From NCBI RefSeq assembly GCF_016031615.1, contig NZ_JACYXC010000001.1, forward strand, positions 2,480,001 through 2,544,000: 64,000 nt of DNA, written 5' to 3'. Made by a program: the position numbers and the translations under genes. The stretch is from Streptomyces pactum (lineage in GTDB: Bacteria > Actinomycetota > Actinomycetes > Streptomycetales > Streptomycetaceae). Numbering within the stretch: position 1 is the stretch's first letter; each line of letters starts with the position of its first letter. Positions 53,035 to 61,203 of the stretch are shown piece after piece. The notes under the pieces were generated by a model that had not been told where the DNA came from, searched no databases, and saw only the letters and a list, made by a program, of their open reading frames with translations.

Positions 53035-54606
53035 ATGGCCGCACCGCACACCGCGTCCACCACCAGCCCCCGCCGCGCCGGAGACAGGTCCGGGCCCACC
53101 GCACGCCAGTGGCTGGCGCTGGGTGTGCTCATCCTGGCCCAGCTCGCCGTCTGGCTGGACAACACGGTCCTCAACGTGGCGCTGACCACGCTGGCCGACC
53201 CGGACGCCGGGGTCGGCGCCGACCCGGGTGAACTCCAGTGGAGCATCAGCTCCTACACCCTGGTCTTCGCGGTCCTGCTCTTCACCGGCGGGGTGCTCGC
53301 CGACCGCTACGGCCACCGCGCCCTGCTGCTGGCCGGCATGGGGGTCTTCGGCGCCGCCTCCGCCTGGGCGGCCTACTCCGGCTCGGCCACCGAACTCATC
53401 GTCGCCCGCGGCGTGATGGGCGTCGGCAGCGCGCTGATCATGCCCGCCACCCTCTCGCTCATCGCCCAGGTCTTCGACGAGCGGCACCGGGCCACCGCCA
53501 TCGCCATCTGGTCCGCCTCCAGCGGGCTGGCCATCGCCGGCGGCCCGGTGCTCGGCGGGGTGCTGCTGGACCACTTCTGGTGGGGGTCGGTGTTCCTGGT
53601 CAACGTGCCGATCGTGCTGCTCTGCGTGGCCGGCGCGCTGATCTGGCTGCCGGGCGCGGAGCGCTTCGTGGAGCACCGGTTCGACCCGCTGGGCGTGCTG
53701 CTGTCCACCGCCGGGCTGTTCGCGGTGGTGTGGGGCGTCATCGAGGGCGGCCACCGCAACGACTGGGGCGACCCGGTGGTGTGGGGCTCGATCGCCGGCG
53801 GCCTGGTGCTGGTCGCGGTCTTCGTGGCGGTGGAACTGCGGGTGGCCAACCCCAGCTTCGACGTCCGGCTGTTCCGCGACCGCCGGTTCACCGGGGCCAG
53901 CGTCGCGGTGATGCTGGTCTTCTTCGGCCTCAACGGCTCCATGTACTACACCAGCTTCTACCTCCAGGGCGTGCACGGCCAGTCGCCGCTGACCTGCGGC
54001 CTCACCCTCGCCCCGGTGGCCGCCGGGGTGGTGCTCGGCGCCCCGGTCTCCGCCCGGCTGGTCAAGCGGTACGGCCTGCGGCCGGTGGTGACCGCCGCGA
54101 TGCTCGCCGCCGCGGCCGGCTTCGCGTCCTACGTCTTCCTCGACGAGCACAGCGGTCTGCCGCTGTTCTGGGTCTTCCTGGTGGTCCAGGGACTGGGCAT
54201 GGGCGCCGCGGTCGCGCCCACCACCGAGGCGATCATGGCCATCCTGCCGCCCGGCCGCACCGGTGCCGGGTCCGCGGTGAACAACTCCATGCGGCAGATC
54301 GGCGGCGTGCTGGGCGTGGCCGTACTGGGCTCGGTGCTCACCACCGTCTACCGGTCCGAGATCCGCCCGGAGCTGGACGCGCTGCCGGAGGGCCCGGCCG
54401 CCACCGCCGAGGAGTCCGCCGAGGCGACCCGGCTCGTCGCCGACCAGTTGAACCTGCCCGGCCTCGCCGCGCAGGCCGACAGCGGCTACGTCGCCGCGAT
54501 GCACGTCGCGGCGGTCGGCGGCGCGGCGGTGTCCTTCATCGGCGCGGCCGTCATCTGGTACGCCTACCGCCGCACCCGCACCGGGCGGCACAGCGCCCGC
54601 GGCTGA
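53035..54606 (+). CDS. DHA2-family MFS exporter (14 membrane helices)
   Basis: 523 residues from ATG 53035 (GTG 53011 possible). WLDNTVLNVALTTLA is the motif of DHA2 drug:proton antiporters (motif D1), GVLADRYGHRALLL is motif A, and GPVLGGVLLDHFWW is motif C. Fourteen hydrophobic segments are present. Divergent from the pathway regulator, it most likely exports the polyketide product and gives self-resistance. Confidence 0.92.
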   Translation: MAAPHTASTTSPRRAGDRSGPTARQWLALGVLILAQLAVWLDNTVLNVALTTLADPDAGVGADPGELQWSISSYTLVFAVLLFTGGVLADRYGHRALLLAGMGVFGAASAWAAYSGSATELIVARGVMGVGSALIMPATLSLIAQVFDERHRATAIAIWSASSGLAIAGGPVLGGVLLDHFWWGSVFLVNVPIVLLCVAGALIWLPGAERFVEHRFDPLGVLLSTAGLFAVVWGVIEGGHRNDWGDPVVWGSIAGGLVLVAVFVAVELRVANPSFDVRLFRDRRFTGASVAVMLVFFGLNGSMYYTSFYLQGVHGQSPLTCGLTLAPVAAGVVLGAPVSARLVKRYGLRPVVTAAMLAAAAGFASYVFLDEHSGLPLFWVFLVVQGLGMGAAVAPTTEAIMAILPPGRTGAGSAVNNSMRQIGGVLGVAVLGSVLTTVYRSEIRPELDALPEGPAATAEESAEATRLVADQLNLPGLAAQADSGYVAAMHVAAVGGAAVSFIGAAVIWYAYRRTRTGRHSARG

Positions 54607-54660
54607 TCCGGCCGTCCGGCCGGGTCGGGGCGGCTGGCCGGGTCCGGTGCCCGCCCGGCG

Positions 54661-54705
54661 GACGGCCCCCGGGTGCGGGGACCGTCCGTCTCGGTGACGG
54701 TACGC
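54661..54705 (+). repeat. 45-bp direct repeat, left copy (terminator-like)
   Basis: 42 of 45 bases equal the copy at 58748, and the last 24 are identical. The first half folds as a GC hairpin with ends GGACGG/CCGTCC, so it may also terminate the exporter transcript. Confidence 0.85.
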
Positions 54706-54740
54706 AGATCGCGAGGGATCGGCCGTCGGCGGCTGCGCCC

Positions 54741-54761
54741 CGGTACGGGCCGGGAGTACCG
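54741..54761. promoter_or_regulatory. CGGTAC/GTACCG inverted repeat upstream of the XRE gene
   Basis: CGGTAC, nine bases, GTACCG, ending 30 bases before the XRE start codon. The GGTAC...GTACC arms recur in the palindrome at 56033-56047, suggesting autoregulation. Confidence 0.42.
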
Positions 54762-54791
54762 TTCCGGTGTCGAGTCGGAATGGAGTTCGCG

Positions 54792-56030
54792 ATGTCCACA
54801 CGCACCGACATGACCCCGGACGGCTGCCCGCTCACTTTCGGCCAGCGGGTCCGTCGAGTCCGCGAGCGCAATGGCCAGACCCGCGCCGTCGTCGGTGGTC
54901 TGGTGGGCCGCTCCGCGGAATGGGTCAAGGCTATCGAGAACGGCCGTCTCAAGACCCCTCGGCTCCCTTTGCTGCTCCGCCTCGCCGATGTTCTCGGAGT
55001 CGATGACATCTCCGAACTGACCGGAGACGAGCGCGGGCTGGCGACCACCCACACCAAGTCGGCGCACGCCGCCCTCTCCGCCGTGCGGGACGCCCTGACC
55101 ACCTACCAGCTCAACGACAGGGACGAGAGGCCGGACGTCGCGGCCCATCTGCTGGGCCGGGTGCGCGAGGCATGGAGCCTGTGGCATGGGGCGGGTGAGC
55201 ACCGCACACGGGTCGCTGCGGTACTGCCCGACCTGCTCGGCGATCTCCAACACGCCACCCGTTCGCTGATCGGAGCCGATCGCCGTCGCGTCCTGGTCGG
55301 GCTTGCCGAGACTTACCACCTCGCCCAGTTGTATCTCTCTTTCCAGCCCGCGCCGGAGCTGGTGTTCCTCACCGGCGATCGCTCGATGTCAGCTGCTCAG
55401 GATGCCGACAGCCCTCGCGCGATGGCCTCCGCAGCCTGGTACATGAACCATGTCTTCCGGGACGCCGGAGAGCAGCACGAGGCTCGCGTGGACCTCGCGA
55501 TGCGGGCCGCCCACCTGCTGAAGCCGGAGAACAGCGCGGAGGATCTCGCACGCTGGGGGCTGCTGCACCTTGCGGCGGCACTGTCCTACGCCAAGATCGG
55601 GCAGCGGGGCAACGCGGAACGCTTCTGGGACCTTGCGGACGATGCCGCGAAGCGACTCGGGGACGGTTACGCGCACCCCTACCTGATCTTCGGCCGGGGC
55701 ATGGTGGACGCCTACGCGGTCACCATGTACGCGGACCTCGTACGCGGTCGTGACGCCGTTGACGCCGCCCACGGCGCGGACCTGGCACCGATGCCCTCCG
55801 CCACGCGACGCTCCTTCCACACCATCGAGTCCGCTCGCGCCTACAGCCTGCAAGGTGAACATGTGGCCGTCGTACACCTGTTGAAAAAGGCCCTGGACAT
55901 CTCACCGGAGACGGCCCGTTACAACGTGTTCGCGCGCGCGACCGTGACCGAGCTGGCCGGCTCTCCGAGCCGCGTCATCCGGGACGACGTGCGTCACCTC
56001 GCGCACCGCCTCGGGGTGCAGGCCGCGTAG
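54792..56030 (+). CDS. XRE-family regulator with helical C-terminal domain
   Basis: 412 residues from ATG 54792 (GGAG six bases upstream). N-terminal helix-turn-helix TFGQRVRRVRERNGQTRAVV, SAEWVKAIENGRLKTPR, LLLRLADVLGVDDISEL. A long all-helical C-terminal domain resembles the TPR-like effector region of Streptomyces regulators that sit beside peptide genes. Codons contain more A/T in third position than those of neighbouring operons. Likely regulator of the peptide cassette that follows. Confidence 0.87.
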   Translation: MSTRTDMTPDGCPLTFGQRVRRVRERNGQTRAVVGGLVGRSAEWVKAIENGRLKTPRLPLLLRLADVLGVDDISELTGDERGLATTHTKSAHAALSAVRDALTTYQLNDRDERPDVAAHLLGRVREAWSLWHGAGEHRTRVAAVLPDLLGDLQHATRSLIGADRRRVLVGLAETYHLAQLYLSFQPAPELVFLTGDRSMSAAQDADSPRAMASAAWYMNHVFRDAGEQHEARVDLAMRAAHLLKPENSAEDLARWGLLHLAAALSYAKIGQRGNAERFWDLADDAAKRLGDGYAHPYLIFGRGMVDAYAVTMYADLVRGRDAVDAAHGADLAPMPSATRRSFHTIESARAYSLQGEHVAVVHLLKKALDISPETARYNVFARATVTELAGSPSRVIRDDVRHLAHRLGVQAA

Positions 56031-56079
56031 GGGGTACAGCCTGTACCACTCACCAAAGGGGTAGGTCTTGTACCCCCTT
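56031..56079 (+). promoter_or_regulatory. Duplicated GGGGTA-N5-TGTACC operator candidate
   Basis: Two copies, at 56031-56047 and 56058-56074, 27 bp apart, immediately after the XRE stop codon. The first contains the perfect palindrome GGTACAG-C-CTGTACC (56033-56047). The second is an imperfect palindrome AAGGGGTA...TACCCCCTT. They precede the peptide gene by about 270 bp and probably bind the XRE protein. Confidence 0.55.
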
Positions 56080-56346
56080 GCCAGCTCCCAGGTCGTTACG
56101 GTCAGTCGTCGGCCGAACACCGATGAAGCACGTGGCGCGGCGGCCGTCCGGGAACACGGTCGGCAACCCCGCCCTGTGCCGGTGCCCACCTGGCCGCGAC
56201 ACCGTCGGGTCCGTACACGCCCCCGGGTCCTCGATGCGCCGGCACCCCGCCGGCGGGTCCGTCCCGCCCCGTTCGTCCGACGGACCCGCCGCCCAGGGAT
56301 ACGACGGCGCCGGGATCCGGCGCCGAAGGACCACAAGGAGAGAGCG
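56080..56346. other. Leader region before the peptide gene
   Basis: About 270 bp with no supportable gene. The sequence is Arg/Pro/Gly-like in every frame. AAGGAGAG lies just before the peptide start codon. A long untranslated leader is possible. Confidence 0.4.
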
Positions 56347-56508
56347 ATGGACGACGTGATGCCCCCGCCGAAGCGCACCACCAGCTTCGAGAAGCTGTTT
56401 ACCACGAAAGCTCACCGCAAGGTGCAGACCCCCGCCGAGACCCATGAGTACAAGAAGACTTCCGGGTCCTCCGACGGAGCGAAGACGTACGACACCACTG
56501 CCGTGTAG
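56347..56508 (+). CDS. Putative RiPP precursor peptide (53 residues)
   Basis: ATG after AAGGAGAG. The product starts MDDVMPPPKRTTSFEKLFTT and ends KKTSGSSDGAKTYDTTAV. A Thr two residues before a Gly (Thr-Ser-Gly) recalls the leader/core boundary of lasso peptides. The resulting core GSSDGAKTYDTTAV lacks an Asp/Glu at ring positions 7-9 (Asp is at 4 and 10), so a canonical lasso ring is not predicted. The Lys in the core could be acetylated by the GNAT. The precursor role rests on context: the cyclase gene follows after 56 bases. Confidence 0.6.
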   Translation: MDDVMPPPKRTTSFEKLFTTKAHRKVQTPAETHEYKKTSGSSDGAKTYDTTAV

Positions 56509-56564
56509 TACCGCTGCCGGGACGCGGAACACAACCGTGTCCCGGCCCGTCCGAAGGGACAGCC

Positions 56565-58130
56565 ATGCTGACGATGTGCCTCACTCCGTACGCGGACACG
56601 ACGTGGGCCTGGGACGGCATCCGGTACACAACCGGAGACGGGAGCAGTGAGCTGCGGCCCTACCCGCATCCCCTGCTCGAGCATGTGGCGATCACCGACG
56701 GCAGCAGAACGCTCCTTGTCGTCCGCGAACGCGTCGCCGGGCGCCGTGTGGCGGACCCCAACCCCCAGACTGTGTCGCCCGACGCGTTCGACACCGCCAG
56801 GAGCCTGGTCGGCGCCTGGCCGGCGGACCACGTGGTGACGGAGACCGCGCCTGATGAACCGGTTCGCGTCACGACAGGCCCCTGCGGCACCGCACCCCTG
56901 TACGTCGCGCACGACCGGCGGAGCCTGTTCGCCTCCTGGGACATGGCGGATCTGGCCGATCACGCTCGGGGGCTCAACGCCCGGGAGGTCGCTCGGCTGC
57001 TGATCTATCGCCCGCGGTACAGCACGGAGACCGTCTTCGTGGGGATCCACCGGGTCACGGAACGGTGCACCGCGTTCTTCGGCGGCCACTTGTACCTCAG
57101 CTACCCCGAGCCCGCACTTCACGGCGGACCCCGCGAGCTGGCCCCGGACGCCGACGTGCTGGCCGCCTTCGTCCGGGCGATGGACGACGCTCTCGACCTG
57201 CGGCCCCTCGACCCTGCCACCACGGCCTTCCACATGACCGGAGGCTTCGACTCGGGCACCGTGGCGACGCGGGCGGCCGAGCGGTACCCCGGCCGGTTCT
57301 CCACCGGCGCGCTGCTCATCGGTGGTCCGGGACGCGTATCCCAGGTGCGGCGCCGCGAGGAAATCCTGCGCGCTCTCCCCTTCGCGGGGACGGACCATCT
57401 GGTGGATGCCGTGGAGAACCTCCCTCTCGGTCCGGCATGCGCGCGGGTGAGAGGCGAGTTGATCAGCCCGTACGAGGAGCCGATCCACCTCCCATTCACC
57501 CTGCTCACCGCCGAGCTGGCCGCGCACGGCGCACGTGCTGTCGTGACCGGTCTGGGCGGGGATGAGATGGTGGCGCTCTCGCAGGAGGAATACCCTCACA
57601 AGTCCATGGGGGAAGCAGGAGATGCTCTGCCGTGGGTCGGCGAGCGTGCCTGGCAGGCGCTTGAGTTCGCCGATGACGCGATCGCACCTCCGGCCGTGGT
57701 CAACTCCATGACTCTGCTGTCCCTGGAGACGACCGCGCCCGTCCTGCTACGAGCCGGCATCTGGCCGGTCCATCCCTTCGCCGATCCGGGAATGATCCAG
57801 CTGGGTGAATGGCTGCCCTTCCACTGGCGTCAGCTCAAGCAACTCCAGCGCCGACGGCTCGCCTCGCTCGGCCTGAGCCCGGACGTCACGCAGTCCCGGG
57901 AACGCGAGTCCTTCGCCGAGGTCGTCCAACTCGTGCTGACCTCCGCCGCCCGCCCTCTGTTCCGCGAGATGCTGAAGGAGGGGTCCGAGCTGTTCGACAC
58001 GAGGCTGGTGGATCCGGACCGGCTCCGCACGGCTGTGCGGGGATTGAGCGCCGGCGGTTACCAGGAGGAGGACCACGCCCCACTCCTGGAGGTCATCAAC
58101 CTCCACCTCGCCACCCGCGCCTTCCTGTAG
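56565..58130 (+). CDS. Asparagine-synthetase-like macrolactam cyclase
   Basis: 521 residues; AAGGGA upstream of ATG. The C-terminal synthetase domain has the pyrophosphate loop as TGGFDSGT (225-232; usual form SGGxDSS) and a second site VVTGLGGDEMVAL. The N-terminal domain lacks the catalytic Cys2 of glutaminases (begins MLTMCLTPYADTTWAW), as in lasso-peptide C enzymes. Such enzymes adenylate a side-chain carboxylate and close an amide ring. No RRE (B1) or leader peptidase (B2) gene lies nearby. From memory it is closest to the albusnodin/ikarugamycin-type cyclase group. Confidence 0.8.
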   Translation: MLTMCLTPYADTTWAWDGIRYTTGDGSSELRPYPHPLLEHVAITDGSRTLLVVRERVAGRRVADPNPQTVSPDAFDTARSLVGAWPADHVVTETAPDEPVRVTTGPCGTAPLYVAHDRRSLFASWDMADLADHARGLNAREVARLLIYRPRYSTETVFVGIHRVTERCTAFFGGHLYLSYPEPALHGGPRELAPDADVLAAFVRAMDDALDLRPLDPATTAFHMTGGFDSGTVATRAAERYPGRFSTGALLIGGPGRVSQVRRREEILRALPFAGTDHLVDAVENLPLGPACARVRGELISPYEEPIHLPFTLLTAELAAHGARAVVTGLGGDEMVALSQEEYPHKSMGEAGDALPWVGERAWQALEFADDAIAPPAVVNSMTLLSLETTAPVLLRAGIWPVHPFADPGMIQLGEWLPFHWRQLKQLQRRRLASLGLSPDVTQSRERESFAEVVQLVLTSAARPLFREMLKEGSELFDTRLVDPDRLRTAVRGLSAGGYQEEDHAPLLEVINLHLATRAFL

Positions 58131-58159
58131 GAACCAATCACCCGGCAAGGAGCATCCCG

Positions 58160-58696
58160 TTGCCCGTCATCCGTCCCGCCACCGCAGCCGACGCGCCGGC
58201 GATCGAGAACCTGATTCTGTCCCGGTCCGCGTGGCTGGAAGAGCGAGGCCTGCCGTCCTGGCGGCAGAGCGCGGCCGACCTCGCCGCACAGGCGGAGAAC
58301 TCCGACGGCTCCATGTACGTGCTTGAGGACGGCCGGGGCCGCATCGCCGGATGCACCACCGTGCAGGAGCACACCCCGCCGTGGGGGTGGTCGGACGCGG
58401 AACGCCGCGAGCCCGCCTACTACCTGTACAGCACAGTGACGGACCCGGCCTTCCGCGAGCACAGACCCGGAACGCTCATCGCCCTGTGGGCCACCGACAA
58501 AGCGGCCGGGGACGGCAAGGCATGGACCAGGCGTGGCTGCATGTTCCCCGGCCTCGTCGCCTACTACGAGACCCAGGGCTTCGTGTTGCGCCACACCGTG
58601 CAGCGCACCCGCAACCGGGTCTACCTGATGGAGCGCCGTGCCGAACCGGTCCCGGGCCTCGGCGGCATGCTCGCCGCCCCCTGGGACAGCCCGTAG
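58160..58696 (+). CDS. GNAT acetyltransferase, probable peptide-tailoring enzyme
   Basis: 178 residues. TTG 58160 is the start because AAGGAG precedes it by seven bases and the product begins MPVIRPATAADAPAIENLI, the usual GNAT N-terminus. STVTDPAFREHRPGTLIALW is the acetyl-CoA region (a weakened R/Q-x-x-G-x-G/A motif), and VAYYETQGFVLRHTV the last strand-helix. The acetylated lasso peptide albusnodin uses a GNAT on a core Lys; the gene order here is the same in spirit, so acetylation of the adjacent peptide is a reasonable guess. Confidence 0.82.
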   Translation: MPVIRPATAADAPAIENLILSRSAWLEERGLPSWRQSAADLAAQAENSDGSMYVLEDGRGRIAGCTTVQEHTPPWGWSDAERREPAYYLYSTVTDPAFREHRPGTLIALWATDKAAGDGKAWTRRGCMFPGLVAYYETQGFVLRHTVQRTRNRVYLMERRAEPVPGLGGMLAAPWDSP

Positions 58697-58747
58697 GACG
58701 GATCCGGTGCGGGCACGACGGCCCTGCGGACGGCTCCCGGACACGAC

Positions 58748-58792
58748 GACGGCCCCCGGTCGCGGGGGCCGTCCGTCTCGGTGACGGTACGC
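58748..58792 (+). repeat. 45-bp direct repeat, right copy (terminator-like)
   Basis: Same orientation as the copy at 54661, three mismatches, all in the loop half. It lies between the convergent GNAT and DUF397 genes, where its hairpin GACGGCCCCCGG...GGGGGCCGTC can terminate either transcript. Confidence 0.85.
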
Positions 58793-58812
58793 GGGCCGGG
58801 ACGGGCCGCCGG

Positions 58813-59052
58813 TCAGGACGCAGGGAACTCCCCGCGCCGGACGGCGGACACGAACGCCGACCAGCCGTCGGCGGAGACGACCAGCGCCGGGCCGTCCGGG
58901 TCCTTGGAGTCCCGGACGCCGACCCCGGCCGGGACGGCCCCGGTCAGGTCCGCGACCTCCACGCAGTTGTTGCCGTTGCCGCTGTAGGAGGATTTGATCC
59001 AGTCCGCGTCGATGAGGTCGTGGGCCATCAGGGTGCGGGCGTCGGTGGTCAT
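58813..59052 (-). CDS. DUF397 protein
   Basis: 79 residues. WIKSSYSGNGNNCVEVADL and VGVRDSKDPDGPALVVSADG are the two conserved blocks of DUF397, ending in WSAFVSAVRRGEF. Such small proteins are encoded next to DUF5753-type XRE regulators and may act as their partners or antitoxin-like modulators. Here the start overlaps the regulator's stop by four bases. Confidence 0.92.
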   Translation of the reverse strand: MTTDARTLMAHDLIDADWIKSSYSGNGNNCVEVADLTGAVPAGVGVRDSKDPDGPALVVSADGWSAFVSAVRRGEFPAS

Positions 59053-59924
59053 GCCGTGATCTCTCGGGATAGTTGGTGCAGGAACGTCGGGGTGTCCTCG
59101 GGAGGCAGGGCCGACCTGGACAGCGCCTCGAACTGGCGGGAGAACCGCCCGACTTCCCGGCGCTTGTCGGAGACCGACGAGGCGTTGCCGAACGGGGTGT
59201 CCACCTGGATCGTCGTCGGCATGGTGTCGCCGAGGATCATGATGCTGAAGTTGTGCTCGAACAGGTATCCCCGCATCGACTGGGGAAGCACCTGCACCGT
59301 CACGTTGTCGAGCGCGGCCAGCCGGGCGATCTCGTCGTACTGCTCACACATCAGCTCGGCGTCCCCGACCACGTGCCGCAGCGCTGACTCGTTGAGAATG
59401 GCCCAGAACTTCAGCGGGTCCTCGTCCCGGGTCAGCGCCTCCTTCCGTTTCATCCTCACCTCCACGCTCTGTTCGATGAACTCGGTCGTCGTCTCATCGA
59501 TGGGCTTGGCGCTCTCGTGCCGCGTGCGGGCGTAGGCCTCGGTCTGCAACAGCCCGAGGATGATGGTCGGGTGATAGGCCCGGATCTCCTGGGCCGCCGT
59601 CTCGATACCGAGGAACCGCGGCATCCCCGCGGTCAGTTCCGTGGCGACGGGCGTCCACCACTCCCGGCTGGCGGCCTCCCGCTGGGTGGCCACCAGCCTT
59701 TCGATCTCTTCCTCGTCGGTGACCCCGTAGCGTTCGAGGAGCTTGCGCAGGTCGCCCGCGCTCCGCAGGTCCTGAAGTCCGGTCTCGACGCGTTGCAGCT
59801 TGGTGTCGCTGAACGACAGGTCCTGCACGGCCTCTTCGAGGCTGAGCCGCGCCCGCTTGCGCAGTTCGCGAAGCTCATGCCCCAGTGCGATGCGTCGCGC
59901 CGTCGGCCTGTGCGGTGCCGCCAT
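59049..59924 (-). CDS. XRE-family regulator with DUF5753 domain
   Basis: 291 residues from ATG 59924 (GGAGAGG upstream). An HTH (ALGHELRELRKRARLSLEEA, SDTKLQRVETGLQDLR) is followed by the DUF5753 ligand-like domain (IRAYHPTIILGLLQTEAYAR, AILNESALRHVVG, VTVQVLPQSMRGY). It forms the usual Streptomyces pair with DUF397. The target is unknown. Confidence 0.92.
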   Translation of the reverse strand: MAAPHRPTARRIALGHELRELRKRARLSLEEAVQDLSFSDTKLQRVETGLQDLRSAGDLRKLLERYGVTDEEEIERLVATQREAASREWWTPVATELTAGMPRFLGIETAAQEIRAYHPTIILGLLQTEAYARTRHESAKPIDETTTEFIEQSVEVRMKRKEALTRDEDPLKFWAILNESALRHVVGDAELMCEQYDEIARLAALDNVTVQVLPQSMRGYLFEHNFSIMILGDTMPTTIQVDTPFGNASSVSDKRREVGRFSRQFEALSRSALPPEDTPTFLHQLSREITA

Positions 59925-60214
59925 CTGTCTGCCTCTCCGGCTCAACTGCCTGTTCTCCGCGGCGATGTACGCAGCATGGCACGGCAAACGTGCACCCCAC
60001 CAGCCGATCCGCCGGGCCTGGCATGTGCCATTTCCTCCGCAGTGGGTGATTCACGGCGGATTCTATTGTGCGGCCGGTGAATGGGGCGGCAGAGTGAGCG
60101 GCCCGGAGGCTCCGGCCGGTGACCCGGCCGGACACAGCACGGCCACGCACAGAACCCCCGCGATCGAGCGACCGATCCGGGGGCGTGGCCCTCAACCCCA
60201 CGGAGGTTGACGGC

Positions 60215-60322
60215 ATGACCCACGCTATCGCGAGGAACGTCGAGCGCCCGGCGTACCGGATACTGCCGGACGGCCACCGCACCCGGCGCCGGCGGCACGA
60301 GGTGCGAAGGGGGCAGCCATGA
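60215..60322 (+). CDS. Very small ORF upstream of the DUF7848 gene
   Basis: 35 residues (starts MTHAIARNVERPAYRILPDG, basic C-terminus) from ATG with GGAGG seven bases upstream; its stop overlaps the next start by four bases. It may be a translated leader or a small protein. Support is the ribosome binding site and coupling only. Confidence 0.42.
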   Translation: MTHAIARNVERPAYRILPDGHRTRRRRHEVRRGQP

Positions 60323-60558
60323 GCCGCGCGCGGTACCGGTTCCGGGACCACACCATCGGCCCCGACCTGCGTCCGGAGGCCGAGCCGCACACCTTCACGA
60401 TGCGGTGCGCCACCTGCGACGCCTCCGGCCCCACCACGGGGACCGCCGATCCCGGGACCGAGTGGGCGGCCGGGCACCTCAAGGCCAACCCGCGCCACCT
60501 GGACTACCGGGAGACCGTCACCCGCCCGTACCGTGCCGTCGCCGGAGAGTGGTGGTGA
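60319..60558 (+). CDS. DUF7848-type small protein
   Basis: 79 residues. RFRDHTIGPDLRPEAEPHTF, MRCATCDASGPT (CxxC) and AAGHLKANPRHLDYRETVTR with a Tyr-Arg-Ala end match the small Streptomyces family I know as DUF7848. The two Cys may bind metal. It overlaps the ATPase gene by four bases. Confidence 0.78.
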   Translation: MSRARYRFRDHTIGPDLRPEAEPHTFTMRCATCDASGPTTGTADPGTEWAAGHLKANPRHLDYRETVTRPYRAVAGEWW

Positions 60559-61073
60559 GGACCCGTACGGCACCACTCAGCACGCACGAGGCACCGGCGC
60601 CACCGCCCCGGTTCCCGCCCCGACTCGCCGTCTGCGGGTTCTATCTGGCGCCGGGCCCCGGCGGGTTCACCCTCCACATGAGCGCCGGGCCGGAGCAGGT
60701 GCGGGAGATGCGGGCACGGGTGGTGGAGGAGCTGCGCGGCGCCGGGGTGACCGAGGAGGTCGCGGAGGCGGCCCGGCTGGTCGCCAGTGAACTGGTGGGC
60801 AACGCCGTGCGGTTGTGCGGGCCGTTCACCCCGGTCGTGGTCCAGATCGCCCACTCGGCCGACGAGGTCATCGTGGCGGTCCACGACCCGGAACCGACGG
60901 CGCTCCCCGACCGGGACCCGTGCCCGCCCGGCAACGACACCGCCGAATCCGGCCGCGGCCTGTGGATTCTCGACGCCCTGGCACCGGGCTGGAGCGTCCG
61001 GCCGACCCCGTTCGGCAAACAGATCCGCTGCCGCCTGCCCTGCCGGGACCCCCTGGGCGAAGACGCGGGCTGA
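60555..61073 (+). CDS. RsbW/SpoIIAB-like ATP-binding protein (anti-sigma kinase family)
   Basis: 172 residues from GTG 60555 (GGAGAG upstream). The HATPase domain has ARLVASELVGNAVRLCGPFT (N box), AVHDPEPTALPDRDP (variant G1) and ESGRGLWILDALAPGW (G2). There are no membrane or His-phosphotransfer domains, as in Streptomyces stand-alone anti-sigma-type ATPases. The target sigma factor is unknown. Confidence 0.88.
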   Translation: MRTRTAPLSTHEAPAPPPRFPPRLAVCGFYLAPGPGGFTLHMSAGPEQVREMRARVVEELRGAGVTEEVAEAARLVASELVGNAVRLCGPFTPVVVQIAHSADEVIVAVHDPEPTALPDRDPCPPGNDTAESGRGLWILDALAPGWSVRPTPFGKQIRCRLPCRDPLGEDAG

Positions 61074-61081
61074 CCTGCGTG

Positions 61082-61109
61082 GAGGGGCCGCCGTTGGAGG
61101 CGGCCCCTC
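61082..61109 (+). terminator. Intrinsic terminator after the ATPase gene
   Basis: Perfect 11-bp stem GAGGGGCCGCC/GGCGGCCCCTC with loop GTTGGA, eight bases past the stop codon. Confidence 0.82.
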
Positions 61110-61203
61110 GCCCGTACGACCCGTGAGTGATCATCACCTTGCCCCCGGTGGCCGTCGGGCATAGCCTCCCGGCACAACATCCAGTATTCGGAAGGCAGTT
61201 CCC

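Noticed and set aside
29600..54606. Aromatic type II polyketide (spore-pigment or angucycline style) cluster
   Set aside because: No aromatase/cyclase genes are present, and the KSs are FabF-like with KR, DH and ER genes. This points to reduced or polyene chains instead.
56347..56508. Confident assignment as a classical lasso peptide
   Set aside because: No RRE/B1 or B2 protease gene, and no Asp/Glu at positions 7-9 after the candidate Gly1. Only the cyclase-like and GNAT genes support it, so it is reported as lasso-like.
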